From Flavobacteriales bacterium (lineage in GTDB: Bacteria > Bacteroidota > Bacteroidia > Flavobacteriales_D > Crocinitomicaceae): a stretch of 64,000 nt of DNA. Positions 48,974 through 59,030 of this stretch are shown piece by piece. The translations under genes were made by a program, and so were the position numbers. Where the stretch lies: positions 1 through 64,000 of the forward strand of contig CANJLG010000010.1 of the NCBI GenBank assembly GCA_947475095.1, given 5' to 3'. The notes beneath the pieces were generated by a model that saw nothing but the letters and a program-made list of their open reading frames with translations, did no database searches and was not told the origin of the DNA. Within the stretch, counting starts at the first letter, position 1, and every line of letters starts with the position of its first letter.

Positions 48974-51376
48974 TTAATTCCGATCTAATTTATAGGTGTA
49001 TTGCACCATAAGGCATCGAGGCTGTTCTATTTTTAAGGGCCGTAAAGAGTAACTGCGATTGAATATATTACTTGCAATCAAGGCGACTTTATGAGAAGGG
49101 CTAAAGGTGTATGAAAGGCGCGTATCAAAAATCCAATTACCGAAGCGATGTGAATTAAAATAGTCCATGTAACGTATGTTTTGCTTATCGCCTCCAGAAT
49201 TGGCGGTGGTTTCCTCAAAATCCTTAATAATCGCGTCCATATTCACAATCTTACTAAAATACTTCGCGCTCACACCGAGCGAAAATTTAGAAAAAATCGT
49301 TGCTTCAGCATCAAATTTAAGATTATGTAAAAAGCGGTATTTTAATATTTGACTTGCCGAATCCATCGATGTTGTATTGTAGCTGTATTGTCGATTTATA
49401 TCATCAACAGCATAAACATAATCAGGATTGAGCGTCTTTGGAACAATATAATTGTAGCCTGTCAAAAAAGTGAGTTCGAAATTTTTTGAAAACTTCGCTG
49501 TACCAACAAATGAAATATCGATTCCAATCACACGCGAAGCCCCTGTATTAAGAAATTTGAATCCCGCAAAGGATGCTGGAGCATTAGCGACATCCCAAAT
49601 GCCAAACATATATTCAATCGTATTTTGATATTCCTGCCAAAAAGCTGCAGCATCTAAATACGCCAACATTTTTCCCAATTTAATCCCTTGCTTGAAACCG
49701 ACTTCAGCATTCCAACTACTTTCGGGTAATAAATCTGGGTTAGGAAAAACGCCAAAATTACCAACACCTGTTTTTATAAATCGCTCGGTAATGGTTGGAA
49801 ATCGATATCCTTGTCCAAACGAAGCCCTAAGATATGATTCTTGATAAATTTTTAGGTTGGCGCCCGCTCTAAAAATCGGCTTAAAAGCAGTTACATTATT
49901 ATTGAGCTGAAAATATTCTAAACGAGCACCTGCGGAAAGTGTAAGCAGCTTCTCAACCTTATGTTCAATTTGAGTGTAGGCCGATAAATTTAATAATTGG
50001 TTATTTGGCGATCCAGAACCCACATAAATGTTAGCGAACGAATTGGTAAATGTAGAGGTGATCCCTCCAATGAAATCGATGCCTTTTAATTGCGCATACG
50101 ACTTTTGGAACATATAATCAGCGTAATAAGTGGTGGCTGAGTTGGATTGATTGGCAGTCCGCTTATTGTCAGCATGTAAAATTCGTGTTCTTAAATAATG
50201 ACGACCATCGGTTTCGGTTAGAAATTGTACAAATGGATCGATGTTAAAAATAAATTGATCTTGTAAAAATACAGCCCCAGGATAGGCTCGGTATAAGCCA
50301 GATGAATCATCTAACCAAGCAAATGACATATTACTTCTCGCCACCATGATATTCCCATTGACACCATAGTTTAATCCTTTGATTTTTTTGGAACGATATC
50401 TCAAGTTAAAATTCAAACGTGCTCGCTGAGAAGCCATTTGTTTATCGGTAAAATTAGAGATGGTGTCAATGACATATTGTCCCGGTTTTGGAGCTCCAAT
50501 ATACCCATGATCATAATTTACATTAGCTCCCAAAACAACATCTAGGTTTCCTTTTTTTTCTGAATGCAAGATATTTACGCCTGAAATTAAGGGAACTCCT
50601 GTCCACCAAGCTGCCCCATCAATTGAAGGATTGGAATAAAATCCTGAATACAGGTTCACTTTCGTTAACGGCTTTGCCTTAGGATAAGCCGTTCGGATAT
50701 GAATTGAACCAGACAAGGCAGAACTTCCAGATAATACGGAAGCGGCTCCTTTAATGACCTCAATTTGGCTAATATTCTCAACAGGTATAAATCCCCATTC
50801 AGGTCGTCCAGCATCTCCAGAAAGCATCGGCATATCATCAACCATAACGGCTACCTTTGAACCTACGCCAAAAGTAAAGCCACTTCCACCTCTTATCTGT
50901 GGTTCACCATCCAAAATATTTAATCCGGGTGTTTGATCCAAAGCGGTTTCGATACTTCTTGTATTTTTATTTTCAATCAGCTCAGGCTTCAATACTACCA
51001 TCGTGACAGTTTGTTCCTCTAAGGGCTTATCAAATTTTCCAACACTAACCTTTACTTGCTCAAATTCCAACACAAAAGGCTCCAAGGTAATGTTATGCTT
51101 AAGAACCTGACCTTCAATGAGTAGATGATTTGATGTATCGGATTTCATTCCAGAATACTTGCAAAGCAATTTGATATTACCAGCTGGTAAAGACAAAGTG
51201 TAATTCCCTTGATCATCGCTTACTGCGCCAATCGTAATGTCTTTCTTATAAATCACAGATGCACCAACAATTACATTGCCCTTTGCATCCAACACTCTTC
51301 CTTCTATTGTTCCATTTTGTGCGAAACAAGAAAAGGAATAGAAAAAACTAAATAAGATGGAAAAACGAAAAACCAT
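48974..51376 (-). CDS. TonB-dependent outer-membrane receptor with N-terminal carboxypeptidase-like domain
   Basis: This 800-residue receptor has a signal peptide ending SCFAQ, a CarboxypepD_reg-like domain (about 22-100, GTIEGRVLDAKGNVIVGASVIY), a plug with TRSIETALDQTPGLNILDGEPQIRGGSGFTFG split over the usual boxes and VEVIKGAASVLSGSSALSG, and a barrel to the end with YRFPTITERF and a C-terminal YTYKLDRN. It takes up a ligand using TonB. Ligand is not evident; the shape is closest to receptors for iron chelates, cobalamin or copper. It is 6 bases from the 319-residue secreted protein gene upstream. Confidence 0.9.
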   Translation of the reverse strand: MVFRFSILFSFFYSFSCFAQNGTIEGRVLDAKGNVIVGASVIYKKDITIGAVSDDQGNYTLSLPAGNIKLLCKYSGMKSDTSNHLLIEGQVLKHNITLEPFVLEFEQVKVSVGKFDKPLEEQTVTMVVLKPELIENKNTRSIETALDQTPGLNILDGEPQIRGGSGFTFGVGSKVAVMVDDMPMLSGDAGRPEWGFIPVENISQIEVIKGAASVLSGSSALSGSIHIRTAYPKAKPLTKVNLYSGFYSNPSIDGAAWWTGVPLISGVNILHSEKKGNLDVVLGANVNYDHGYIGAPKPGQYVIDTISNFTDKQMASQRARLNFNLRYRSKKIKGLNYGVNGNIMVARSNMSFAWLDDSSGLYRAYPGAVFLQDQFIFNIDPFVQFLTETDGRHYLRTRILHADNKRTANQSNSATTYYADYMFQKSYAQLKGIDFIGGITSTFTNSFANIYVGSGSPNNQLLNLSAYTQIEHKVEKLLTLSAGARLEYFQLNNNVTAFKPIFRAGANLKIYQESYLRASFGQGYRFPTITERFIKTGVGNFGVFPNPDLLPESSWNAEVGFKQGIKLGKMLAYLDAAAFWQEYQNTIEYMFGIWDVANAPASFAGFKFLNTGASRVIGIDISFVGTAKFSKNFELTFLTGYNYIVPKTLNPDYVYAVDDINRQYSYNTTSMDSASQILKYRFLHNLKFDAEATIFSKFSLGVSAKYFSKIVNMDAIIKDFEETTANSGGDKQNIRYMDYFNSHRFGNWIFDTRLSYTFSPSHKVALIASNIFNRSYSLRPLKIEQPRCLMVQYTYKLDRN

Positions 51377-51382
51377 TAAAAA

Positions 51383-52342
51383 TTAATCTACGATAAATTT
51401 AAGGGTACCGGCCTTACCCGAAAGTAATTGATAACGTGCGAAATGCACACCAGAATGAAGTTTAACAGACACGTTATTTTTCATAGCCCCTTCAAATTCT
51501 ATTCCGCCAAGCACATTAACGATAGATAGTTGTCCGTCAATAATTTGGTCAGAAAAAAATTGTACACCTGAAGCATCAGAATAATTTACTGTTAATGATT
51601 TGTCAGTATTAGCAGTAATTCCTGCACCCGAATTATAAATCAATTGGATATCATCGATCAATACTTCGTCATTGGCAGCTCCAACACCTGGCGTTGAATT
51701 GGTAGCAAAGGTAACGAGTATGTATTCCGCTATAAGTCCAGGAGTTACAGTTGGTACAAAAGGAGCAGAAAATCGAGCCCAAGCCCCATTCGTAGGACTG
51801 TAGTTAAGAGCAGCATCAGCCAAAACATGCGGTTGAGATGAAGCATCTATTGGATCGCGCGTATCGTAAGCGTCGTGAACAATGGCATGTACTCTGGCCA
51901 TTTGACTACCCGACCCTGCTTGGGTATATTTTGCCCAAAATACGATAGAATCAGGAATACTTGCACAAGTCTCAGAAAAGTTAGGATCTGCAATCGAGGA
52001 ATAGTTATAGTTTGCTGCATTGGAAGGTGTTGTACTACCCATGTTAATGCGTCCGCAAGTCATGGTGCCATTGGCTGTAATTCCTAAAACGGAAGTCGAC
52101 CAGATGCGTGCGCAATACATTCCTGAAGCCCCAGCTCTGATGCTCGAAGATCGCTCAAGTTGCTTATTCGCAAATCCAGCGAAACTTCCTGATCCTGTTT
52201 TAAATCCGTTCCAATTATCTGGTTCTTCGGTGGGAGCACCCACGTTCGACCATAACTCGAGGTTACTGTTAGCAATTTGAGTTTGCCCAAAAAGAAAACC
52301 AATAAACAATGTAAACGCTAAGAAAGTAGTAATTTTGGTCAT
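51383..52342 (-). CDS. Secreted beta-sandwich protein with T9SS-like C-terminus, upstream of a TonB receptor
   Basis: The 319-residue protein has a signal peptide ending LFGQ and a mature domain that starts with IANSNLELWSNVGAPTEEPDNWNGF, like PCMD or carbohydrate-binding-like domains of Bacteroidota, followed by SIVFWAKYTQ-like and EVLIDDIQLIYN strands. The last 80 residues (LTVNYSDASGVQFFS, SIVNVLGG, SGVHFARYQLLSG, LKFIVD) have the look of a degenerate type A T9SS sorting domain. It is probably delivered to the surface, where it could capture ligand for the receptor made from the same transcript. Confidence 0.65.
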   Translation of the reverse strand: MTKITTFLAFTLFIGFLFGQTQIANSNLELWSNVGAPTEEPDNWNGFKTGSGSFAGFANKQLERSSSIRAGASGMYCARIWSTSVLGITANGTMTCGRINMGSTTPSNAANYNYSSIADPNFSETCASIPDSIVFWAKYTQAGSGSQMARVHAIVHDAYDTRDPIDASSQPHVLADAALNYSPTNGAWARFSAPFVPTVTPGLIAEYILVTFATNSTPGVGAANDEVLIDDIQLIYNSGAGITANTDKSLTVNYSDASGVQFFSDQIIDGQLSIVNVLGGIEFEGAMKNNVSVKLHSGVHFARYQLLSGKAGTLKFIVD

Positions 52343-52456
52343 AATTTATAATTTAAGATTATAACAAATATAAATAAAATACGATAGCTTGATCCAAAAA
52401 TAAACTAAAATTAACCTTAATCTTATCTCTACTTTAGCAAAATATTAAGAACTGAA

Positions 52457-53065
52457 ATGATTTCAACAGAAAAATATCCGATAATGGAACACTTTTTCAC
52501 CATTCAAGGTGAGGGAACCTATTCAGGCAGAGCAGCTTATTTCATTCGTATTGCAGGTTGTGATGTTGGCTGCGTTTGGTGCGATGTTAAAGAAAGTTGG
52601 GATAAAGACCAGCATACAACCATGACCATCAAAGAAATTATTGAAAAAATTACTGAAAGCAAAACAGATTTTGTTGTCATTACTGGAGGCGAACCAGCGA
52701 TGTATGACTTACGTCCATTGGTTGATCAATTGAAATCGCTGGGAATTACCATAGCGATAGAAACATCTGGTTGTTATCCGTTGCAAGGCGATGTAGACTG
52801 GTATTGTTTTTCACCAAAAAAGTTCAAAGCGCCCTGTGATGAAGCTTATTTGCGAGCAAATGAATTAAAAGTAATCATAAGCCATCCCTCCGATTTAGAA
52901 TGGGCGAATAAGCATGCTGAAAAAGTGTTGGATAGCTGTCATTTATTTCTTCAACCCGAATGGTCAAAGACTGAAAAATTACTACCTTTAATAATAAGTT
53001 ATGTGAAGGGTAACCTGAAGTGGAAAATCTCGTTACAGACGCATAAATACATGAATATTCCATAA
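52457..53065 (+). CDS. queE: 7-carboxy-7-deazaguanine synthase
   Basis: The 202-residue radical SAM enzyme has FFTIQGEGTYSGRAAYFIRIAG and the cluster-binding CDVGCVWCDVKESW, giving a CxxxCxxC motif. VITGGEP is the radical SAM SAM-binding loop, and the C-terminal FLQPEWS is typical. It makes CDG, the core of queuosine in tRNA. It is short compared with the E. coli enzyme, as usual in this phylum. It is on the plus strand and followed 9 bases later by a PorE-like gene. Confidence 0.92.
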   Translation: MISTEKYPIMEHFFTIQGEGTYSGRAAYFIRIAGCDVGCVWCDVKESWDKDQHTTMTIKEIIEKITESKTDFVVITGGEPAMYDLRPLVDQLKSLGITIAIETSGCYPLQGDVDWYCFSPKKFKAPCDEAYLRANELKVIISHPSDLEWANKHAEKVLDSCHLFLQPEWSKTEKLLPLIISYVKGNLKWKISLQTHKYMNIP

Positions 53066-53074
53066 AATTTATCC

Positions 53075-55096
53075 ATGCCTAGAATTTTACTCCTTTTATT
53101 TTCGATTCTTTTTCTAAATTTTTCCCTTTATTCTCAATTTAAATATTCTACAAAGAGTAAGAAAGCCATTAAGCTGCTGGAGGAAGCACAAAAAGCACCC
53201 GGTGCGAGCTTAGATCCAAAAACAAGAGGTCCCAATTACAGAGAAGGCCTTGTAATTTTGCAACAATCCTTAAAAAAGGATCCAAACTTTTGGGAAGCGC
53301 ACATCCTATCTGCACAATTTAATATGAATTTAAATTTATATAAGCAAGCTATTTACCATTATGAAAGTGCCTTAAAACTGAATCCAGCGCATTCACGCTA
53401 TGGATCTACACATTACTATTTATCAACACTTTACTTAGCGGAGGGGAATTATGAAAAGGCAATAAAATATGCTGATGTCCTCATGAAAAATTCAAATGCA
53501 AGCGAAGAATTTTTAAAAAATGCAAACGACATTAAACAGAATGCGAATTTCGCTATTCATGCCCTTAAAAACCCCAAAAAATTTGAGCCTGTTAATGCGG
53601 GCAGTGGAATAAACACCGCCGATCCAGAATATTACCCAACCATCACGGTAGACGGAAAAACCTTGTTATTTACAAGAAGAATAGCAGATAATCGTGTGAA
53701 AGGCTACCAAGAGCAAGAAGATTTTTTCATTTCCAATTTGGGAAATGATAGTGTATGGAAAAGATCAATTCCCATGACAAATAATGTAAATACAGTAAAT
53801 AATGAGGGTGCTCCAACGATTTCAGCAGATGGAAAGAGTTTAATATTCGTCGCTTGCTCTGATGAAACAGGCACATACTATGGGGAAAATAGAATTGGAA
53901 AAGGAAGTTGCGATTTATTTTATACCAAAAAACTTGGCAATAGCTGGATGAATCCGATAAATTTACCGGGCGGGGTAAATTCTTCTCATTGGGAATCCCA
54001 ACCTTCACTTTCGGCGGATGGCCAAACGCTCTATTTTATAAGAGGTTTACGAGGAAAAAATGCAAATGGGAATGCAGATATCTATGTCTCATATTTGCAA
54101 ACTAATGGTAATTGGGGTAATGCACTTCGATTATCCGATGTGATTAATACGCCATTTTCAGAGGAATCAGTTTGCATACATCCGGATGGGAAGACACTCT
54201 ATTTTGCCTCTAAGGGGCATGTTGGAATGGGAGGCTCTGATTTGTTTGTAAGCAAAATGGATGCGAACGGTAATTGGGGAAAACCAATGAATCTAGGTTA
54301 TCCAATCAATACCATGTTTGACGAAAATTCATTACTCGTTTCTCCTACCGGTGACATAGCATTTTTTGCATCTGACAGAACCGGAGGCTATGGTGATTTA
54401 GACATTTATTACTTTGTGTTACCAGAAGAATATAGACCTACTAAAACCTTATATTTTGACGGGACTGTTTTTGATCAATTAACCCGATTGCCATTGCCAG
54501 GCCATTTTCAACTGACCGATATTGAAAGTGGGGAGCTTATCATTATTTCTGATGCCGATAAAGTAGACGGGTCTTTTATGGTTGCTTTACCCGTTAATAG
54601 AGAATATGCAATTGAAGTAACACAAAATGGATATGCACCCTATTCGCTTAATTTTAATTTAAAAATACCGGATGGATCGGATCATTATCATTTAGACATT
54701 CCTATGAACCCCTTAACAAGTTCAACAGAAAATATACTCGCGAATGTATTTTTCGACTTAGGAAAAGCCACCTTGCGCAAAGAGTCCGCAATAGAATTAA
54801 AAAACTTAGGCGCTTTCATGAAGCGCAATCCAGTCATAAAAATTGAATTGGGTGGACATACCGATTCGAGAGGAAATGATGCTGATAATTTGGCGCTTTC
54901 TACTGAACGAGCAAAAACAGTCTATAATTACTTAATTACAAACGAAGGGATTTCAGCCAATCGCTTAAGTTTTAAAGGATATGGCGAAACACAAGTCATT
55001 ATGTCGGACAAAACTATTGAATCCCTAAAGTCAATAGAGGAAAAGGAAATAGCGCATCAAAAAAACAGACGAACAGTATACAAAATAATAAATTAA
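53075..55096 (+). CDS. PorE-like protein: TPR, PD40 propeller and OmpA domains (second copy)
   Basis: The 673 residues start with a signal peptide ending SLYSQ. TPR-like helices are at about 30-160 (DPNFWEAHILSAQFNMNLNLY, YKQAIYHYESALKLNPA). PD40 repeats follow at about 175-450 (DPEYYPTITVDGKTLLFTRR, EGAPTISADGKSLIF, ESQPSLSADGQTLYFIRG, EESVCIHPDGKTLYFAS). A regulatory beta domain and a C-terminal OmpA domain (IELGGHTDSRGND, QKNRRTVYKI) complete it. Domain order as in the protein at 27 kb. Its stop overlaps the next gene's ATG by one base. Confidence 0.85.
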   Translation: MPRILLLLFSILFLNFSLYSQFKYSTKSKKAIKLLEEAQKAPGASLDPKTRGPNYREGLVILQQSLKKDPNFWEAHILSAQFNMNLNLYKQAIYHYESALKLNPAHSRYGSTHYYLSTLYLAEGNYEKAIKYADVLMKNSNASEEFLKNANDIKQNANFAIHALKNPKKFEPVNAGSGINTADPEYYPTITVDGKTLLFTRRIADNRVKGYQEQEDFFISNLGNDSVWKRSIPMTNNVNTVNNEGAPTISADGKSLIFVACSDETGTYYGENRIGKGSCDLFYTKKLGNSWMNPINLPGGVNSSHWESQPSLSADGQTLYFIRGLRGKNANGNADIYVSYLQTNGNWGNALRLSDVINTPFSEESVCIHPDGKTLYFASKGHVGMGGSDLFVSKMDANGNWGKPMNLGYPINTMFDENSLLVSPTGDIAFFASDRTGGYGDLDIYYFVLPEEYRPTKTLYFDGTVFDQLTRLPLPGHFQLTDIESGELIIISDADKVDGSFMVALPVNREYAIEVTQNGYAPYSLNFNLKIPDGSDHYHLDIPMNPLTSSTENILANVFFDLGKATLRKESAIELKNLGAFMKRNPVIKIELGGHTDSRGNDADNLALSTERAKTVYNYLITNEGISANRLSFKGYGETQVIMSDKTIESLKSIEEKEIAHQKNRRTVYKIIN

Positions 55097-56016
55097 TGCA
55101 TTTAATAAGAGTTCTTCGTCCAATTAATTTAGCCATCATTGTTTTTACCATGCTGGGCGTAGCATATTATATTCATTCAACCAATTCATTTCAATTCGTT
55201 CATTTCCATGCATTCGATTTTAGTTTATTAATTTTCTCAACCATATTAATTGCGGCAGCTGGGAATATCATTAACGACTATTTTGATATAAAAGCAGATC
55301 GAATAAATAAGCCTGATTCATTAATTATTGGAAAATATATTAAAAAAAGGTGGGCGATTTTATTACACTGGATTTTTAATGGCGTAGCAGTAGCCATCTC
55401 GATTTATTTAAGTGTAAAGTATAAATCGCTATGGTTTATATTTATTCATGTTGTTAGCGGTAATTTACTCTGGTATTATAGCCTAATATTAAAAAAGAAA
55501 ATAATAAGTGGAAATATTGTTATTGCCATTATGACCGGAATAATCCCTCTATTAACAGTACTCTTCTTTAAGGTAAGTAATGAATCAAACAGTGCATTTT
55601 CTCCCTATCATGCTGATACTTGGTCCGTTTTCATCAACTATAATCTGATTTATCTTGTCGCCATTTGCGCCTTTTTTTTAAACCTTTCAAGAGAAATAAT
55701 TAAAGATATTCAAGACGTGAAAGGGGATAAAGAAATACAAGTAAAATCATTGCCTATGGTAATCGGCGAACAAAAAGCGTATTGGCTAGCCGCTGTAATA
55801 GCACAATTAAGTGGAATTTGCTGCCTTGTCGCTTTTTTATTTTTTAAGGCTTCATTCACAAATGAACCCATAATATGGTTGATTTTACTCATAAGTGCTG
55901 GATTTAATTTATTATTATTTCTCTTTCCCTTTATTCAAACATTAACTATGAAACATTGTAGTCTTTTGATTAAATTAACGCTTTTTATAGGCATTTGCGC
56001 ACTCTATTTTTCTTAA
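55096..56016 (+). CDS. UbiA-type prenyltransferase
   Basis: The 306-residue membrane protein has the first Asp-rich motif NDYFDIKADRINKPDS (NDxxDxxxD) and the second REIIKDIQDVKGDKEI (DxxDxxxD), plus 7-9 membrane segments. It transfers a prenyl chain to an aromatic or polyol acceptor. In Bacteroidota such genes next to maf are often labelled geranylgeranylglycerol-phosphate geranylgeranyltransferase, but the acceptor cannot be read from the sequence. It forms part of the queE-PorE-ubiA-maf run. Confidence 0.83.
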   Translation: MHLIRVLRPINLAIIVFTMLGVAYYIHSTNSFQFVHFHAFDFSLLIFSTILIAAAGNIINDYFDIKADRINKPDSLIIGKYIKKRWAILLHWIFNGVAVAISIYLSVKYKSLWFIFIHVVSGNLLWYYSLILKKKIISGNIVIAIMTGIIPLLTVLFFKVSNESNSAFSPYHADTWSVFINYNLIYLVAICAFFLNLSREIIKDIQDVKGDKEIQVKSLPMVIGEQKAYWLAAVIAQLSGICCLVAFLFFKASFTNEPIIWLILLISAGFNLLLFLFPFIQTLTMKHCSLLIKLTLFIGICALYFS

Positions 56017-56020
56017 TGAC

Positions 56021-56584
56021 GTGAAAATTATACTTGGCTCACAATCACCTAGAAGGCAAGAACTTTTAAGTGCGCTCGGATTTGAATTCGAAATAGCGAT
56101 CCCCAATATTGATGAAGTGTATCCTCCGAACACTCCTATTGATAAAGTTGCAGCATACATAGCTAAAAAAAAAGCTGAGGCCTTATCGGGAAGAATAAGT
56201 GAAAATAGTATATTGATTTGTGCAGATACTGTTGTCGTTTTAGATGGCGAAATAATTGGAAAACCTGCAAATTATACCGAAGCGAAAGAAATGCTAGAAA
56301 GGCTATCAGGCCGGACACATAAAGTAATAACTTCCTATTGCATCGTTAATAAAGCTGAATACCATTGCAATTCAGTTGAAACCTTCGTAACATTCAATGC
56401 GCTAAAAGAAGCGGAAATACAGTATTATTTAGAAAATGGGAATCCCTACGATAAAGCCGGTGGATATGGTATTCAGGATTGGATTGGCTGTATTGCTGTT
56501 CATAAAATCGTTGGCTCATATACCAACGTTATGGGTTTTCCAACAGCAGAGATCTTTAATGAACTTAAAAAGTTAGGCGCATAA
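56021..56584 (+). CDS. maf: Maf family nucleoside triphosphate pyrophosphatase
   Basis: The 187-residue protein has IILGSQSPRRQELLSALGF with the conserved SxxRR, DEVYPPNTP, ICADTVVVLDGEIIGKP, and GYGIQDW. Maf proteins hydrolyse non-canonical dTTP/UTP-type nucleotides. The start is GTG; the ATG 5 bases upstream leads to a stop at once. It is 4 bases after the UbiA stop, so it is the last gene of that run. Confidence 0.9.
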   Translation: MKIILGSQSPRRQELLSALGFEFEIAIPNIDEVYPPNTPIDKVAAYIAKKKAEALSGRISENSILICADTVVVLDGEIIGKPANYTEAKEMLERLSGRTHKVITSYCIVNKAEYHCNSVETFVTFNALKEAEIQYYLENGNPYDKAGGYGIQDWIGCIAVHKIVGSYTNVMGFPTAEIFNELKKLGA

Positions 56585-56627
56585 AAAAAGGCGATTACTC
56601 TCCTCCTTTTATAAATATACTTCATAG

Positions 56628-57953
56628 TTATTTAATTACTTCAAACATCACCCTACGATTTTTCGCATCGCGAACTTCGTTATCATCATCACTTTGTATT
56701 TCAATGCTATTAACTTTAGCTCCATTTGGCACCACCACTAAACGATCTTCTGAAATACCTTCGCGCTCAAAATAAGATTTAATAGCATCTGCTCTTTGTC
56801 TTGCCATATTTACTAATTCCGGGTTTTGATCAGAAAGCTCATCTTCCTTTTCATCGTTGTGACCAATGATATTAATTCGAATTTTTGGATCCTTTTTCAT
56901 GGCAGCAATAATGAAATTAAATGCCTCTTTACCAGAAGGAGTATAGGATTTCTTGCCAAATCCAAAATATGCCACTTGCGCCTGTATTTTTTGATCAATT
57001 GTCATCTTATCGTTAAGAATAGGTGTTTTATCAAAAATTAAAGTCGAATAAGAATCTGCTATATTAACCGTGTCAGAGGCGTAGCAATTACACTCCTCTT
57101 TGTTAGCAACCTCTTTAATTCGAACATTATCAATAAAGTAGTATGCATGCGGTAGAACTTCTGTTTCACTGTCTTTAGGTTTTTTCTGAACCTCAACTTT
57201 TGTTTCATCATTCGTTTCAAAATTTCCTATTATGATGCAAGTCTCACCTCCTTTAGCTTCATACATAGCACATACTTTTTCCCAGCCATAAAAACCAGAA
57301 TAAATTTTATTTTTATAATTTGATAAAGTACGACCAACCTGTCTTGTAATTAAACCGCAATCATCAATATTATCAGGAGCCTCATCGTCATATTGTGTAT
57401 CAAATAACATTTGTATATTATTTGAAGCATATTTTGAAGATTCGGCCAGTGAAATTGAAAACTCAACACAATATTTCATTCCTTTGGTCATGGTTATGTT
57501 ATCTTTACCTGTTTTAAAAGGGATCGTAATGTAGGATCGTTCTTTGGCTAGTTTTCCAGGCTTGTATACTACAATTCCAGCAAATCCATCTCCTCCACCA
57601 GCAAGGTCTTTATCAAATAAATTTTTATCTCCTTCTGTCAAACGTTCAAATGATGCTGTTATAGGATCCTCCTTACCATAAAGATTTTGCCCAATACCAA
57701 AATCACCTTCAGAATTTTTATTAAAAATATCGGCAGGAATCCCTTTTGGGTGGAACTTAACGTCTTTTAACAATGAAATCTGCATTGGTTCAGAAATTGT
57801 GGCCTCATCTTTAAATACTTCAAAAGTAAAATTCAAAAAAGCTTTCGTTTTGTCACCTTTACCTTTACGCTGTTGTGCATTAAGGGAAAAACCTTGCAGG
57901 ATAATCAAACTCAGTACAATAGAAAGTTTGAAAAGTGTGGAACTAAATTTCAT
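56628..57953 (-). CDS. OmpA family protein with a unique N-terminal domain
   Basis: I start at MKFSSTLF, giving 441 residues. The signal peptide ends GFSLNAQ. Residues about 30-290 are a domain with [33 protein letters not shown] and [15 protein letters not shown], not recognised, which resembles jelly-roll-like carbohydrate domains of Bacteroidota proteins. The C-terminal OmpA domain has [15 protein letters not shown] and [12 protein letters not shown], which binds peptidoglycan. The His-Asn of GHND replaces the usual GHTD. The gene's start overlaps the hemE end by 11 bases. Confidence 0.8.
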   Translation of the reverse strand: MKFSSTLFKLSIVLSLIILQGFSLNAQQRKGKGDKTKAFLNFTFEVFKDEATISEPMQISLLKDVKFHPKGIPADIFNKNSEGDFGIGQNLYGKEDPITASFERLTEGDKNLFDKDLAGGGDGFAGIVVYKPGKLAKERSYITIPFKTGKDNITMTKGMKYCVEFSISLAESSKYASNNIQMLFDTQYDDEAPDNIDDCGLITRQVGRTLSNYKNKIYSGFYGWEKVCAMYEAKGGETCIIIGNFETNDETKVEVQKKPKDSETEVLPHAYYFIDNVRIKEVANKEECNCYASDTVNIADSYSTLIFDKTPILNDKMTIDQKIQAQVAYFGFGKKSYTPSGKEAFNFIIAAMKKDPKIRINIIGHNDEKEDELSDQNPELVNMARQRADAIKSYFEREGISEDRLVVVPNGAKVNSIEIQSDDDNEVRDAKNRRVMFEVIK

Positions 57954-58974
57954 AATTTTTAACAGTTTTAATGAATACTTTAACCTTTTCAGGGTCAATA
58001 TCAGGATAAACTCCGTGACCCAAATTTACAATATGTCTTTGACTTTTAAACGATTTTAACAAATTTAATGTCTCTTTTTCAATAATTTCATTTGGGGCAT
58101 ATAAAAGACAGGGATCTAAATTACCTTGTAATGTCTTTGACTCCCCTACTAATTCTCTTGCTATTGCTATATCCATGTTCCAATCGAGACCAATTGTAGT
58201 GCACTGAACAGCGCTAATTTCAGGTAAAGAAGCAACTGCACCTTTCGAAAATACTGTAAAGGGAACATTCGGGAACGCTTCGACAATCATATTAATATAG
58301 TTTAAACCAAAAATTTGGTATTGCTCTCTGCCCAAAATACCTGCCCAAGAATCAAATAATTGCAAGGCATCAGCACCAGCTTCAAGTTGCAATTTGAGGT
58401 AGGTAATTGTTACTTCGGCAATCCGGCTTAACAATTCATGTGCCACAGCTGGCTGAGTATATAAAAACTTTCTAGATTCAGAAAACGTCTTGGATCCTTT
58501 TCCTTCTACCATATAACAAAGGATTGTCCATGGGGCACCTGCAAAGCCAATTAAAGGTACTCGTCCATTTAGTTCTCGCTTTGTAATCTTTAGCGCTTCA
58601 AAAACGTAGGAAAGTCGATCAGCAACATCTATATTTTTATCCAATAAATCTAATTGGCCTTTTGAGCGAATTGTATTTTCAAACCAAGGTCCTTTTTGTT
58701 CCAACATTTGATACGGTAAGCCCATGGCTTCCGGTACAACTAGAATGTCAGAAAAAATTATGGCGGCATCTACATCCAAATGATCAATTGGTTGAATAGT
58801 AACCTCTGCAGCCAATGCAGGTGTTTCCACTAATTCTTTAAAGCCAGATAAGGTGGCACGAAGCGCTCTATATTCTGGTAAAATACGCCCTGCTTGCCGC
58901 ATTAACCAAACAGGATAGCGTTCAATTGCTTCTCCCCTTGCAGCACGCAGAAATAAATCATTTTTAAATTCCAT
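57943..58974 (-). CDS. hemE: Uroporphyrinogen decarboxylase
   Basis: I use the ATG at [11 protein letters not shown] (343 residues); the upstream TTG lies within the promoter. It has [19 protein letters not shown] with the catalytic Arg, [14 protein letters not shown] with the key Asp, [17 protein letters not shown] and [10 protein letters not shown]. It converts uroporphyrinogen III to coproporphyrinogen III in haem synthesis. A -7 element 5 bases before the ATG predicts a leaderless mRNA. It is followed by the OmpA gene in the same transcript. Confidence 0.95.
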   Translation of the reverse strand: MEFKNDLFLRAARGEAIERYPVWLMRQAGRILPEYRALRATLSGFKELVETPALAAEVTIQPIDHLDVDAAIIFSDILVVPEAMGLPYQMLEQKGPWFENTIRSKGQLDLLDKNIDVADRLSYVFEALKITKRELNGRVPLIGFAGAPWTILCYMVEGKGSKTFSESRKFLYTQPAVAHELLSRIAEVTITYLKLQLEAGADALQLFDSWAGILGREQYQIFGLNYINMIVEAFPNVPFTVFSKGAVASLPEISAVQCTTIGLDWNMDIAIARELVGESKTLQGNLDPCLLYAPNEIIEKETLNLLKSFKSQRHIVNLGHGVYPDIDPEKVKVFIKTVKNYEI

Positions 58975-58979
58975 CGATG

Positions 58980-58988
58980 GCAAAGGTA
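58980..58988 (-). promoter_or_regulatory. Promoter -7 element, leaderless arrangement, hemE
   Basis: On the minus strand TACCTTTGC fits TAnnTTTGC exactly and ends 5 bases before the hemE ATG. The preceding ung gene ends 42 bases upstream of it. Confidence 0.6.
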
Positions 58989-59030
58989 ATTATTCGGTTT
59001 AAAACCCCAATTTTTTATAATTATTAATCT

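Noticed and set aside
56585-56627. Weak hairpin between maf and the convergent OmpA gene.
   Set aside because: The AAAAGGCG and CCTCCTTTT arms pair poorly, so I do not call a terminator.
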